Assembly (NCBI GenBank): GCA_963826795.1
Contig: CAWGYT010000027.1
Coordinates: 62,001-126,000 of the forward strand
From: CAWGYT01 sp963826795
Lineage (GTDB): Bacteria; Planctomycetota; Planctomycetia; Pirellulales; Pirellulaceae
Direction of reading: 5' to 3'
Length of the DNA: 64,000 nucleotides
Shown: one piece after another, positions 9,325 to 18,928 of the stretch
Numbering within the stretch: position 1 is the stretch's first letter
Layout: the number at the start of each line of letters is the position of its first letter
Made by a program: the position numbers and the translations under genes
The notes under the pieces: generated by a model
The model's input: only the letters and a program-made list of their open reading frames with translations
Databases searched by the model: none
Told to the model about the DNA's origin: nothing

Positions 9325-12090
9325 ATGCCCGCAGCCTTTGACCCCTATCACCAGTGGCTCGGTATACGCGATCCCGAAAGGCCTCCGAACCACTATCGGT
9401 TGCTTGGGATCGACTTGTTCGAAGCCGATCCGGACGTCGTCCAGTCGGCCGCGGACCGGCAGATGGCCCACCTGCGAACCTTCGCCAACGGTCCTCACTC
9501 CGAGGCATCACAGCGGCTGCTGAATGAAGTCTCGGCCGCTCGACTGTGCCTTTCGGATGAGCGGAAGAAGGCGGCGTACGACGAGTCCTTGCGACAGCGC
9601 AGGTTGTCGGCCGCCGAATCGGCCGCGGAGTGGACGGGACCGGTCGTTGACGAGCCTCAGGCCGTGCGACTGCAGCGACCCGGCCGTGGGCCGCGGGCCG
9701 GGCGACCGTGGTACGTTTGGGCCGCGGTCATCGCACCGCTGGTGCTCGCCGTACTCAGCCTGGTTGCCTACCGCTGGGTTCGCGACTACCGGGCGTTACA
9801 GCGATCGTCGGAGCTGGCCGCCGGGCCCCTCCGTCCCTCCACGACCGCCGGGAATCCGCCCGCCCCGCCCGACAGCCCGGATGGCGGCGGCCGCGATTTG
9901 GCCGCCGACTCAGGGCCCACGACATTGGAAGAGGGCAGTCCGGCGCCCGGAGCTTCGGCCGAGCCGGCGCCGCCGACGGACTCGGCGGCCAACGCAACGC
10001 CTCTCCCAACGCCTCTCCCAACGCCGGCTCAAGCCACCGCGCCCGCCGGCGAAACGACGCCTGATCGACCAAGCGGGGATCCGGGCGCGACGGCCGCGAT
10101 CTTTGCCGAGACGGCCAACGGGGCGGTCTCCGGCGACGCACCCAAGTTTCGGGTCTCTGAGCCGATGGGGATGTTCCTGGTGGCGCTGGCCCAGCGGGAT
10201 CTCACGGCGGCCGAGGCCACATTGCAGGCGCTTCGGCAGAACGCCAACCTGGCGATCTCGGCCACGCTGCTGGAGCAAGCCGAGCTGATCCGCGAGACGC
10301 ATCGACAGTTCTGGCAAGCGGCAACCGCCGCGCAGGAGTCGATCTCCGTCCGCCAAACGTTCGCCTTCCGCGGGGTGACCGTGACGGTGACCAAGCGGGG
10401 TACGACCTACCTGGAGTTGGAAGCGCCGACGGGCGAGCGAAAAACGTTCGACGTCCGGCGGCCGAACATTGAGCCCGATCTCGCGATCGCGCTGGTGCAA
10501 CTGCATTACCATCGTTCGCTGCCCACGGCCTGGCGGCTGGCCGGCGTGTTTCTGGCGGTCGACCATCGGGGCAGTCAGCAGCGGGCAGAACAGTATCTGG
10601 CTCGAGCCGAGTCGCATGGGATCGGAGCCGCGTTCCTTTCGCAAACGATTCGGCGCTTGAGCGGCGATCCCGTCTTGCCCGCCGATGCGCCGCTGGCCAC
10701 GCAGCCCACTCCCACACCGACACGCCTGACCGGCTCGGAACCCTCGGCCGAAGGAACGGCCGCCGGAGCGGATGAAGGATCGGCCGCGGGGCTACCGAGT
10801 ATTGAGGCACAACGCGAGACGCGGCGAACGCTGCTCACTCCGATGCTCGCCAAACTGAAACAGGAAAGTCCTCCGGAACGTTGGGGAGCCGAGTTGCTGA
10901 AGCAAGCTGGCGCCGAGGACCTCGACGCGACCGCTCGCTATGTCCTGCTGAAGGCCGCCGTCCAGCGGGCCGTCGCGGTGCGCGACCTGGACAGTTCTTT
11001 GGCGGCGATCGATCTGCTGGAACAGCAGTTCGGATTGGACGCGATTTCGCTCCGCTACAAAACCCTGCAAAGCATCGTCGCGCGACTACGAGGGGATGAC
11101 CGGCGCCGGTACGCCGACCTGGCTCTGGCCTGGGCTCGCCAAAGCGTCGCCGAGGACGACTACCCCAACGCGGTCCGCTTCGCCCAGCTGGCACAAACGA
11201 TCGGGAAACCCGTCCAGGATCGCAACTATCGGCTTCACTTGGTCCGAGTGCAACAGGAGATCGAACAGATCCAAGCCGCCTTTGAGGCACTGGCGGGCAC
11301 GCGAGAGCAGCTCGCGCAGAATCCCCGAGACATCGATGGCCAGATCGCCATCGCTCGCTTCCAATGCCTCCAGAAGGGAGATTTCTCCAGCGGACTGCCG
11401 GCGTTGGAAAGCGACACGGACGTTTCGCTTCGGCCCTTGGTGCAGCAAGAACTGAGTCGACCTGCCAGTGCCGATGACCAACTGAAACTCGGGACCGGCT
11501 GGTACGATTTCGCTCAAACCGTCGAACAGCTCGAGAAACTCAACGCCACGCGACGAGCGATGTTCTGGCTGGAACACGCGATCCCCGGGCTGGGCCGCGA
11601 GCAAGCGCTCGAAGCGTACGCTCAACTGGATGCCGCCCGCGACGTCGTCGGTCGGAAGGAAAGCGAGCTGGACCTGACGGCCTCTCCGCCGCTGCGAGCC
11701 ACCGTTGGATACGGATCGTTTGGCATCAACCAGAACGCGGATCTGTCCAATCCCAAGGTGCGAGCGGTTCCGGAATTGGAAGGTCGCAAGGTCGACAAGT
11801 TCCTTTGGGCCTGTGCGCCCTCTCAGCTCGAATATCGGCTGCCGGCCGATGCCACCCGCTTCTCGGCAATTGGCCTCGTCAATGCGGCCACCCAGGATGG
11901 CGTTCGCTTCCTGGTGCGAGTCGACCAAAAGCCGTTGTTCGCCTCACCCCCCTTGAAGCGTGACGGTGACCAAGTGGCGATCCAGGTCGCCTTACCCGAG
12001 GGAGCTCAAATTCTGGAACTCATCGTCGACCCGATCCAAAACAATTCGAACGATCACGCCTATTGGATCCGGCCCCAATTGGGACTCTAA
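9325..12090 (+). CDS. DnaJ-like N-terminal domain, membrane-anchored protein with NPCBM-like C-terminus
   Basis: About 921 residues from ATG 9325, which has agggaag just before it. Residues 1-95 resemble a J-domain (HYRLLGIDLFEADPDVVQSA, then RKKAAYDESLRQ) but lack the HPD tripeptide needed to stimulate Hsp70. A single membrane helix follows near residues 127-151 (WYVWAAVIAPLVLAVLSLVA), then a Pro/Ala/Thr-rich linker with TPLPTPLPTP, a long helical stretch, and a C-terminal beta-rich domain (GYGSFGINQN to the end) that resembles NPCBM carbohydrate-binding domains. The layout suggests a cytoplasmic head and a large exported part. Function unknown; architectures like this occur in planctomycetes. 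Confidence 0.8.
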   Translation: MPAAFDPYHQWLGIRDPERPPNHYRLLGIDLFEADPDVVQSAADRQMAHLRTFANGPHSEASQRLLNEVSAARLCLSDERKKAAYDESLRQRRLSAAESAAEWTGPVVDEPQAVRLQRPGRGPRAGRPWYVWAAVIAPLVLAVLSLVAYRWVRDYRALQRSSELAAGPLRPSTTAGNPPAPPDSPDGGGRDLAADSGPTTLEEGSPAPGASAEPAPPTDSAANATPLPTPLPTPAQATAPAGETTPDRPSGDPGATAAIFAETANGAVSGDAPKFRVSEPMGMFLVALAQRDLTAAEATLQALRQNANLAISATLLEQAELIRETHRQFWQAATAAQESISVRQTFAFRGVTVTVTKRGTTYLELEAPTGERKTFDVRRPNIEPDLAIALVQLHYHRSLPTAWRLAGVFLAVDHRGSQQRAEQYLARAESHGIGAAFLSQTIRRLSGDPVLPADAPLATQPTPTPTRLTGSEPSAEGTAAGADEGSAAGLPSIEAQRETRRTLLTPMLAKLKQESPPERWGAELLKQAGAEDLDATARYVLLKAAVQRAVAVRDLDSSLAAIDLLEQQFGLDAISLRYKTLQSIVARLRGDDRRRYADLALAWARQSVAEDDYPNAVRFAQLAQTIGKPVQDRNYRLHLVRVQQEIEQIQAAFEALAGTREQLAQNPRDIDGQIAIARFQCLQKGDFSSGLPALESDTDVSLRPLVQQELSRPASADDQLKLGTGWYDFAQTVEQLEKLNATRRAMFWLEHAIPGLGREQALEAYAQLDAARDVVGRKESELDLTASPPLRATVGYGSFGINQNADLSNPKVRAVPELEGRKVDKFLWACAPSQLEYRLPADATRFSAIGLVNAATQDGVRFLVRVDQKPLFASPPLKRDGDQVAIQVALPEGAQILELIVDPIQNNSNDHAYWIRPQLGL

Positions 12091-12206
12091 TCCGGCCCGC
12101 CGGCAAACCGCCAATTAAGCTGGGGCGACTCGTATCTTGACACGGCTCGGTCTTGTCGAACCGAACGCGTCGAACCGGAAACAAGCACCTCGCCCGCCGC
12201 GCCGGT

Positions 12207-13592
12207 TCAATTCTGCGGCGACGTTCGACCGAGCGTCGAGGTGGCCTGGGCCAGGCGCGCGTAGTAAGTGTACCAGCGTCGCTGCAAATCACGCACCCGC
12301 TCGCGGCGATAGGCCATTTGGGTCACCGCACTGTGCCGCGCGATCAGGAGACCGCAGCAGAGCGAAAAGTTATGGCTGAGCAAAGAACCTTGCTTGAACG
12401 ACAAGATGACTTGGTACATAAAAATCGCGGACATGGTTACCGCGACGCCGCGGTCGATCTCGTTGTCTTTGGTCGTCTGATAGAGCCGCAACGCATCGCG
12501 GGCGACGAAGAAGATGAAGGCCACCATGATCAACAGGCCGACAAAGCCCAATTCCGCCAGGACTTCCACGATCACGACATGGCAATACCGTCCGAGAATC
12601 CGAGGGTCATACGAGGCGGAACTTCCCAGTCCGAAGAGCCAGTTGATGGGCGAGCTTTCGATCCAGAAATTGAGCAATGTCGTGACGTAATCCAGACGCG
12701 TCGTCGTGAATTGATTCTGCATTTTGTCGAGGTCCCAGCGACCGCTTTGGTCCGCGAAGCCGACGAAGGACCAGATCGCGAACCCGAAAATCATCGCGGT
12801 GGAGATGCCGGCCGTGATCCAGCCGATCGCTCGCTTCGTCCCGCGGCTGAAGGTGATGAACATCATGATCGCGAGCAGAGCGGCGATCAGCTGACCGCGG
12901 GAACCCGAACGATAAATGAGGGCCATGGCCAGAAAGGCGACACCCCAACGAAGATATTGCCAGACCTTGTGGATCCCACGAAAGTTCATCAGCACCGCGA
13001 TGATCAACAGCTGACCGGCCATTTCGGCGATCGCCAGCGGAGCCAATCGAGTCCGCAGTCCACCGACGCGGTCCACGATCGCCGCCCCCTGTTCCACCTC
13101 GATCGTCCGCCCCCAAGCATGAATCCTCGTGCTGAGCAACAACAGGATCATCACGAGCGAGCCGAAACACAACGTTGCGAGCAGGCTCTTGTAGAGATCC
13201 TCCGAACGCTGGATCGAAAGGGGTACGAGGCCGACGAACGTGATCATGTAGGGGAAATGGTACTTAAAAAGAAAGATCGAAAGGTTTCGATCGATGGACC
13301 AGAGGCAGCTGACGCCCGCGAAAATAAACAGGGCGGCCCAGGTCCACATCGCCGCGGTGGTTGGATTGAGCGGATTGTCGCCGCGCAGGACGACGCAAAC
13401 CAAGGCCCACAAGGTGAGCAACCCGAAACCGAAGTTGATGAAGGCCGCGTGCGAGCCGAAATAGCTGGAATGGGCCTGAGCCCACTGCTCGAAGGCATAA
13501 ACGCAGAATGCAAACGCAATAATGGTTGCCGGACGCCATGCGATGGCCGCCGCAAAGCTCGCGAAGACCAACATTACGATGGCAAAGGCCAT
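12207..13592 (-). CDS. O-antigen ligase/polymerase (Wzy-like) membrane protein
   Basis: A 461-residue protein with about ten to twelve hydrophobic segments. SGSRGQLIA in the middle and the loop around HVVIVEVLAELGFVGLL are the two landmarks of the WaaL/Wzy family, in which a periplasmic loop carries the conserved Arg and His. It would either polymerise repeat units or ligate the finished glycan to an acceptor in the periplasm; sequence alone does not separate these roles. It stands alone on the minus strand, divergent from asnB, with a 300-base spacer holding three direct repeats close to its start. Confidence 0.88.
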   Translation of the reverse strand: MAFAIVMLVFASFAAAIAWRPATIIAFAFCVYAFEQWAQAHSSYFGSHAAFINFGFGLLTLWALVCVVLRGDNPLNPTTAAMWTWAALFIFAGVSCLWSIDRNLSIFLFKYHFPYMITFVGLVPLSIQRSEDLYKSLLATLCFGSLVMILLLLSTRIHAWGRTIEVEQGAAIVDRVGGLRTRLAPLAIAEMAGQLLIIAVLMNFRGIHKVWQYLRWGVAFLAMALIYRSGSRGQLIAALLAIMMFITFSRGTKRAIGWITAGISTAMIFGFAIWSFVGFADQSGRWDLDKMQNQFTTTRLDYVTTLLNFWIESSPINWLFGLGSSASYDPRILGRYCHVVIVEVLAELGFVGLLIMVAFIFFVARDALRLYQTTKDNEIDRGVAVTMSAIFMYQVILSFKQGSLLSHNFSLCCGLLIARHSAVTQMAYRRERVRDLQRRWYTYYARLAQATSTLGRTSPQN

Positions 13593-13896
13593 GGGCTACC
13601 TCGTCAACGTTTCGGGGAATCGTTTCGGGGATCTTTGGGGAATCAAGGAGCTTCGCAGGCGGTACGTTTTACGCAGCGAGAGGATGCCGTGGCGAATGCA
13701 ATGGCGAATCCTTCAACATCTCGGTCGCCGCGCGTCGAACGGGCGAAACGACCGTGACGTCTATTGTATCATAGGTGATGCAGGACGTCTCAAGAAATTG
13801 GCATCCGCGGCGTCTTCTCCGTTCGCGACGGCCGCACCACGTGGCACGACCGCATGCGGGTCGGTAGGGCCCCGTCCCAACAGGACGGTTTGATTC
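13593..13896. other. Divergent intergenic region between the O-antigen ligase and asnB genes
   Basis: A 304-base spacer that must hold promoters for both flanking genes. The clearest structure is a triple direct repeat next to the ligase start (13609-13644, listed separately). I could not place a convincing -35/-10 pair for asnB; cattgtatcat-like AT-rich sequence near 13762 is the only weak candidate. Nothing suggests a gene. Confidence 0.5.
13609..13644. promoter_or_regulatory. Three tandem direct repeats, possible operator
   Basis: Three near-identical units follow one another: gtttcggggaatc (13609-13621), gtttcggggatc (13622-13633) and tttggggaatc (13634-13644). The 11-13 base spacing is close to one helical turn, so a protein could bind all three on the same face of the DNA. 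The array starts 17 bases upstream of the minus-strand ligase ATG, so it may cover its promoter or leader. The binding role is inferred. Confidence 0.4.
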
Positions 13897-15780
13897 ATGT
13901 GCGGCATTGCAGCGTTGTTCGTCCGATCCGGCCCCGCGGATCTTGAGGCGCCCTTGAGGCGGATGCTGGCCGCGGCACGGCACCGTGGGCCCGACGGCCA
14001 GGGACAAGTCTTCGGCGATCCCGCAACCCCCGACGCGCGTCCCTCGGCCGCCAACTGGGCCCTCGGCCACGTGCGACTGGCCATTCTGGACCTCTCTCCC
14101 GCCGGACTTCAGCCCATGGCGACGTCCGATCGGCGAATCTGGATCAGTTACAACGGCGAGGTCTACAACTATCGGGAGTTGTCGGACGAACTGCGTCAAG
14201 CGGGACATTCCTTTCGGACCGGGACCGACACGGAGGTCATCCTGGCGGCCTACCAGCAATGGGGCACCGACTGCTGGTCGCGGTTTCGCGGAATGTTTTC
14301 CCTCGTCCTGGTCGACCTGGTCAGAGGCGAGGTGCATGCAAGCCGCGATCGACTAGGAATCAAGCCGCTGTATTTCTGGGAGGGTCCCCGGTTTACCGCG
14401 GTCGTCTCCGAGCTGAAGCAGTTGTACGCGCTGCCCGGCTTTCGGCCCAAGCTGAACGTGCCGCTGGCGTCCGACTATCTGACCGAGGGCTTGTTGGGCC
14501 ACGAGCCCACTCAAACGCTGTTCCAAAGCGTCCAGCCGCTCCCCCCCGGCACGTGGCTGAGCTGGCAACTTGGGGGTTTGCCCCAACTTGAACGATGCCA
14601 ATCGTACTGGGAACCGTCGCGCCAGACCCAGCCGCGTTCGTGGACGGAGGCGGTCGCCGAAACGGGCGAGATCTTTCGCCGCGCGGTACAACTGCGGCTT
14701 CGGTCTGACGTGCCGGTCGGCACGTGTTTGTCCGGAGGCATCGACTCATCCAGTATCGTGGGCGTCGCGGCGCGCGACTTTGACGCTCACATGAAGACCT
14801 TTTCCGTCGTCCATGATGACCCGCGGATCAGCGAGGAGAATTACCTGGACGACGTCGTCCGATTCTGTTCGGCCGATTCGATCAAGTTGACGTTGACTCA
14901 AGACGCCGCCATGGCGGACCTGGACGAGTTTCTGTACCACCAGGACGAGCCGGTGTTTTCGCTGAGCCAATACGGCGAGTACGCCGTAATGCGACTGGCG
15001 AAACAGCACGGCGTCACCGTCCTACTCAACGGTCAAGGCGGCGACGAAACGCTCTGCGGCTACCGCAAATTCGCCTTCTTCTACTTGCGGCAGCTATGGT
15101 CCCAGAGGCGACGGAGTGCGGCCATGCGGCATGCCTGGCAGACGTTGTGTCGCGGCGACCGACAGATCTTCCAATTCTGGCAAGGCGTCCGCTATGCTCC
15201 GGCTTGGATGCGCCGGCGTTACGACCCAATGGACCGCATTTTGAGGCCCGAAGTCCACGCACAACGGCGCGCAGCCTGGCAGACGCGAATGCGAGGCGTC
15301 CACGCGCTGCATGAACACCAATGGGCCGATCTTCGCTATTGGAGCTTGCCGGTCCTGCTCCGCTACCAGGACCGCAACAGCATGGCCCACGGGATCGAAG
15401 CACGTGTGCCGATGGTCGATCACCTGTTCGTCGAACATGCGTTGACACTGCCCGAGTCCTTTTTCTTCCGCGGAGGAATGACCAAACGTTTGCTGGTGGA
15501 CGCGTTGCCCGATCGGCTTCCGCCGTCGCTTTGCGCGCGACGGACGAAACTTGGTTTCGACACGCCCCAAGCAAGCTGGATGCGGGATCGGTTGGGCGCC
15601 GAGCTGGAACGGCGGATGATTTGCTGCGATCGCCTGGACTCGATCTTGAACCGCCAAGCGGCGAGCCGCGCATTCGACGCCTATCGGCACGGGGCGAAGC
15701 AGGTGCCCCACTTCGTATTGTTTCGCCTGGCTTGCTTGGCCATCTGGCTGGACCGCTTCGACGTGGAGCCGGACGGGTAG
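13897..15780 (+). CDS. asnB: Asparagine synthase (glutamine-hydrolysing)
   Basis: A 627-residue protein with both AsnB domains. Cys2 of MCGIAALF is the glutaminase nucleophile exposed after Met removal, with RHRGPDG and NGEVYNY as further class II amidotransferase motifs. The synthetase domain has the ATP pyrophosphatase loop SGGIDSSS near residue 280 and GQGGDETLCGYRK. It may make asparagine, but homologues inside exosortase-linked polysaccharide loci are thought to amidate a sugar acid or other surface precursor. Its position at the head of a run of glycan genes and a second asparagine-synthetase-like gene at 20982 favour the latter, which remains inference. Confidence 0.9.
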   Translation: MCGIAALFVRSGPADLEAPLRRMLAAARHRGPDGQGQVFGDPATPDARPSAANWALGHVRLAILDLSPAGLQPMATSDRRIWISYNGEVYNYRELSDELRQAGHSFRTGTDTEVILAAYQQWGTDCWSRFRGMFSLVLVDLVRGEVHASRDRLGIKPLYFWEGPRFTAVVSELKQLYALPGFRPKLNVPLASDYLTEGLLGHEPTQTLFQSVQPLPPGTWLSWQLGGLPQLERCQSYWEPSRQTQPRSWTEAVAETGEIFRRAVQLRLRSDVPVGTCLSGGIDSSSIVGVAARDFDAHMKTFSVVHDDPRISEENYLDDVVRFCSADSIKLTLTQDAAMADLDEFLYHQDEPVFSLSQYGEYAVMRLAKQHGVTVLLNGQGGDETLCGYRKFAFFYLRQLWSQRRRSAAMRHAWQTLCRGDRQIFQFWQGVRYAPAWMRRRYDPMDRILRPEVHAQRRAAWQTRMRGVHALHEHQWADLRYWSLPVLLRYQDRNSMAHGIEARVPMVDHLFVEHALTLPESFFFRGGMTKRLLVDALPDRLPPSLCARRTKLGFDTPQASWMRDRLGAELERRMICCDRLDSILNRQAASRAFDAYRHGAKQVPHFVLFRLACLAIWLDRFDVEPDG

Positions 15781-15946
15781 GCCTTGGCCCCAGCGCGACG
15801 GATGGGCGATCCAAGCGAGTGGAACGCGCGCCCCAAGATTGAACCGTGAGCATGCATCCGGCGCCCGTTGCCGATTCGCGACGGGTCAGGATAACCCCAG
15901 CCCCTCAGCCCACCCCAGCCCCCAGCCCGGAAACTCCGCCTCCGAC

Positions 15947-17071
15947 ATGGCCCGTTCGCTGAAAAAGATCGTGCATCTGACCTCCGTCCATCGGCCACTC
16001 GATGTGCGGATCTTCCAAAAGCAGTGCCGGTCGCTCGCCGCCAAGGGGTTCGACGTCGTCCTGGTCGCGGTCCACGATCAGGACGAATGGCGCGAAGGCG
16101 TCCGCATTCAGGCCGTGCCTCGGCCAAGCTCGCAACTCCAACGCATGACCGTCACGGCCTGGCACGTGTTCCGAGAGGCCCTGCGACAGCGTGCCGACCT
16201 GTACCAGATTCACGATCCCGAGCTGCTACCGTGGGCACTCATTCTGCGACTGTTGGGCCAACGCGTCGTCTACGACATGCACGAAAACGTCCCCCAGGAC
16301 ATCATTGCCAAAACGTGGCTGCCCGCCTGGATCAAAGGCCCCGTCAAGGCGGGAGTACGCCTCGCCGAACGTCTGCTGTTGTGGCGACTGCCGGTTGTCT
16401 TCGCGGAGACTTCTTATGCCGCCGACTACCCCTGGGTGAAGCGGTCGGCGATCGTCCTGAATCTGCCTCAACTCGACCTCCTGCCCCCACCGACGACGGA
16501 CAAGAAGCAGCCGTTCTGCGTGGGCTACATCGGCGGGGTCGGGACCGACCGCGGCAGCCAGGTGACCGTCGAGGCACTCGGGCTGCTCAAGGCCCGCGGC
16601 CACGACGTCGGTTGGGAGTGTGTGGGGCCCATCTGGCCGCCGTCGCACGAGGCGGAATTGAGACGCTCGGCCGCCGCATTCGGCCTGAATTCCGTCAATT
16701 TCTACGGCTATCGGCCCGCGCAGGAAGGCTGGCGTATCGTGCGGCATTGCCAGGTCGGCTTGGCCGTGCTGCTCCCGAAACCCAACATTGTCGAGTCGTA
16801 TCCCACGAAACTGTTCGAGTACATGGCACTCGAAATGCCCGTGATTGCTTCTGATTTCCCCCTGTATCGCGAGGTTCTCGAGCCGCATGCGTGCGGACTG
16901 TGCGTGGATCCCGAGTCGCCTGCCGCCCTGGCGGATGCGATCGAGCGGCTGGCGAGCGATCACGAGTTGTGCCAAGCCATGGGAAAACGCGGACGCCTCG
17001 CGGTCGAGGAACACTACAATTGGACACACGAGTTCGAGAAGCTGTGCCATTTCTACGAACAACTCCCCTAG
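15947..17071 (+). CDS. Glycosyltransferase family 4
   Basis: A 374-residue GT-B glycosyltransferase. The N-terminal half has HLTSVHRPLDVRIFQKQCRSL and YDMHENVPQ; the C-terminal half has the nucleotide-sugar site (SYPTKLFEYMALEMPVIASD) with the usual EX7E-like acidic positions. ATG 15947 is chosen because the family fold starts there; the open frame reaches back to 15839, but the extra part is a low-complexity, Pro/Ser-coding stretch. It would add one sugar, from an unknown donor, to the lipid-linked glycan at the inner face of the membrane. Confidence 0.88.
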   Translation: MARSLKKIVHLTSVHRPLDVRIFQKQCRSLAAKGFDVVLVAVHDQDEWREGVRIQAVPRPSSQLQRMTVTAWHVFREALRQRADLYQIHDPELLPWALILRLLGQRVVYDMHENVPQDIIAKTWLPAWIKGPVKAGVRLAERLLLWRLPVVFAETSYAADYPWVKRSAIVLNLPQLDLLPPPTTDKKQPFCVGYIGGVGTDRGSQVTVEALGLLKARGHDVGWECVGPIWPPSHEAELRRSAAAFGLNSVNFYGYRPAQEGWRIVRHCQVGLAVLLPKPNIVESYPTKLFEYMALEMPVIASDFPLYREVLEPHACGLCVDPESPAALADAIERLASDHELCQAMGKRGRLAVEEHYNWTHEFEKLCHFYEQLP

Positions 17072-17144
17072 CCTGCCCGTAGTGGCAACTCGCAATCGCC
17101 CCGCTGTAAGAATGGTTTCGAAAGGAAAGCCCATCGGTGCCGAG

Positions 17145-18911
17145 ATGACGTGGATCAAACGCAGTGCAGGGATGCTTCGACACCGCAGGTTGGTGCCCCG
17201 CTGGTTGGTGGCGACGGTTGTCGCGTGCCTGTTGGGCAGCGCAACTTGCGTCAACGCGGGCGGCGGCCCTGAAAACGTGCTGTTGGTCGTCAATCCCCGC
17301 CGCGCGGATTCGCTGACGATCGCGAACCACTATGCCTCGCTGAGGCAGATTCCTTCGTCGAACATCTTTTATTTGGACTGGGCCGGAACGACGGACTTTA
17401 CCGGAATCGAAGCCTTTCGTGCGCAGATTCTGGAACCGATTTTCGCGGAGATCGACCGCCGGCGATTGGAAGGACAAATCGACTACATCGTCTATTCGGC
17501 GGGATTTCCCTTCGGAGTGGACTTCGCGAGCGACTTTCCGGCCGGCACGGAGCCAGTCGTCGGCAGTCGAGGATCACTGACTGGATTGACCTACCTGCAT
17601 CAACCCGTGCGCAACCACGAAACGTCGTACGTGTTTCGCCTGAATGAGCCGAGAAACAATTATTATGAAAGCAGCGTGACGCACGGGTTCAGCAGTCGCT
17701 ACGGCTGGAACGCGGCAGGTCAACAGGTCCGTTCCGGTGGCCGCAATTACTGTCTTTCAGTGATGTTGGGCTATACCGATGGGCGTGGCAATACGGTCGA
17801 CGAGATCTTGAATTACTTGCAGCGGGCCGCGCTGGCAGATGGCTCGCAGCCGCCAGGAAAGATCTATCTGATGAAGATGGACGGCGAGGTACGTTCCACG
17901 ACGCGGGACAGCGTCTATCCGCAGGTGCTCGCCGCGATTCAGCAGGAAGGCGTTGGAGTCGAGGTGCAAGCGGGGGTGATTCCGTCCAGCAAGAAAGACG
18001 TGGCGGGCCTGATCACGGGCCGTGCCAACCTGGATTGGAACCGTTCGCGCTGCGAGATCGTGCCGGGGGCAATCTGCGAACACTTGACGAGCTTTGGTGG
18101 AGATCTGCGAGCCTCGGCAGGTCAGACACCGTTCACCGAGCATCTGCGATTCGGTGCGGCCGGCTCCAGCGGAACCGTGGTCGAGCCCTTCGCGCTGCAG
18201 GCGAAATTCCCGCACCCCATGATGCAACTGCACTACGTTCGCGGCGCGTCGCTCGCCGAGGCCTTCTATCAGTCGTTGGCCTCACCCTATCAGCTGCTGA
18301 TCGCGGGAGATCCGCTCTGCCGCCCTTGGGCGAAGATCCCCGTCGTCACCGTCCCGGGAATCGAGTCGAATCAAACCGTCTCGGGATTGCTGCGACTCAA
18401 TCCCAACGCGTCGGACTCCGTGCCCGTCAAAGAGTTTCGGCTGTTCGTCGACGGCCGTCTGATCGAAACGTGCCAGCCGGGCGGTGAGTTTCAGATCGAC
18501 ACCACCAAGGTGGGCGATGGACATCATGAGTTGCGGCTGGTCGGTATCGAGAATTCGCCGATCGAGTCGCAAGGCCGCTTGATCCTTCCCGTCGTCGTCA
18601 ACAATCATGGTCGTTCGATCGCAACCCGGGCCGTGCCAACGGTCGCGTCGTCCGCTGACACGGTCAAGGTGCAGGTGAGCTCGCCCGGGGCCCGGACCGT
18701 CTTCGTGTTTCACAACCGGCGGCCGCTCGGACGGCTGTCCGGATCGGCCGGATCGATTTCCGTAGATCCCCGCACCCTCGGCCGGGGACCGATCTCGCTG
18801 ACGGCGGTCGCGATCGGGGCCAAGCCAACCGACAAGGTATTTTCGGCACCGATTGAGATTGTGGTCGAGGATCGTGACGCGGCCTTAAGTATTCCGGTAG
18901 GGCGTCGGTAA
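17145..18911 (+). CDS. TIGR03790-family exported protein
   Basis: About 588 residues. A signal peptide is visible: basic head (KRSAGMLRHRRLVPR), hydrophobic core (WLVATVVACLLGSATCV) and a cut near NAGGG. The mature N-terminus (ENVLLVVNPRRADSLTIANHYASL) and the part up to about residue 420 match TIGR03790, a family of unknown function found in planctomycetes and other large-genome bacteria. The C-terminal 150 residues look like one or two beta-sandwich domains. Starts at 17112, 17145 and 17172 are all possible; 17145 gives a signal peptide of normal length. It follows the glycosyltransferase by 73 bases and probably acts in the periplasm or outside. Confidence 0.78.
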   Translation: MTWIKRSAGMLRHRRLVPRWLVATVVACLLGSATCVNAGGGPENVLLVVNPRRADSLTIANHYASLRQIPSSNIFYLDWAGTTDFTGIEAFRAQILEPIFAEIDRRRLEGQIDYIVYSAGFPFGVDFASDFPAGTEPVVGSRGSLTGLTYLHQPVRNHETSYVFRLNEPRNNYYESSVTHGFSSRYGWNAAGQQVRSGGRNYCLSVMLGYTDGRGNTVDEILNYLQRAALADGSQPPGKIYLMKMDGEVRSTTRDSVYPQVLAAIQQEGVGVEVQAGVIPSSKKDVAGLITGRANLDWNRSRCEIVPGAICEHLTSFGGDLRASAGQTPFTEHLRFGAAGSSGTVVEPFALQAKFPHPMMQLHYVRGASLAEAFYQSLASPYQLLIAGDPLCRPWAKIPVVTVPGIESNQTVSGLLRLNPNASDSVPVKEFRLFVDGRLIETCQPGGEFQIDTTKVGDGHHELRLVGIENSPIESQGRLILPVVVNNHGRSIATRAVPTVASSADTVKVQVSSPGARTVFVFHNRRPLGRLSGSAGSISVDPRTLGRGPISLTAVAIGAKPTDKVFSAPIEIVVEDRDAALSIPVGRR

Positions 18912-18928
18912 CCTGGGGAGTCGATCAC

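Noticed and set aside
11086..11928. 280-codon minus-strand frame within the DnaJ-like gene
   Set aside because: Antisense shadow with no motif; the plus-strand protein is continuous across it.
12153..13757. 534-codon plus-strand frame opposite the O-antigen ligase gene
   Set aside because: Its composition is Arg/Gln/His/Asp-rich as expected for the antisense of membrane-helix codons; the minus strand has the family motifs.
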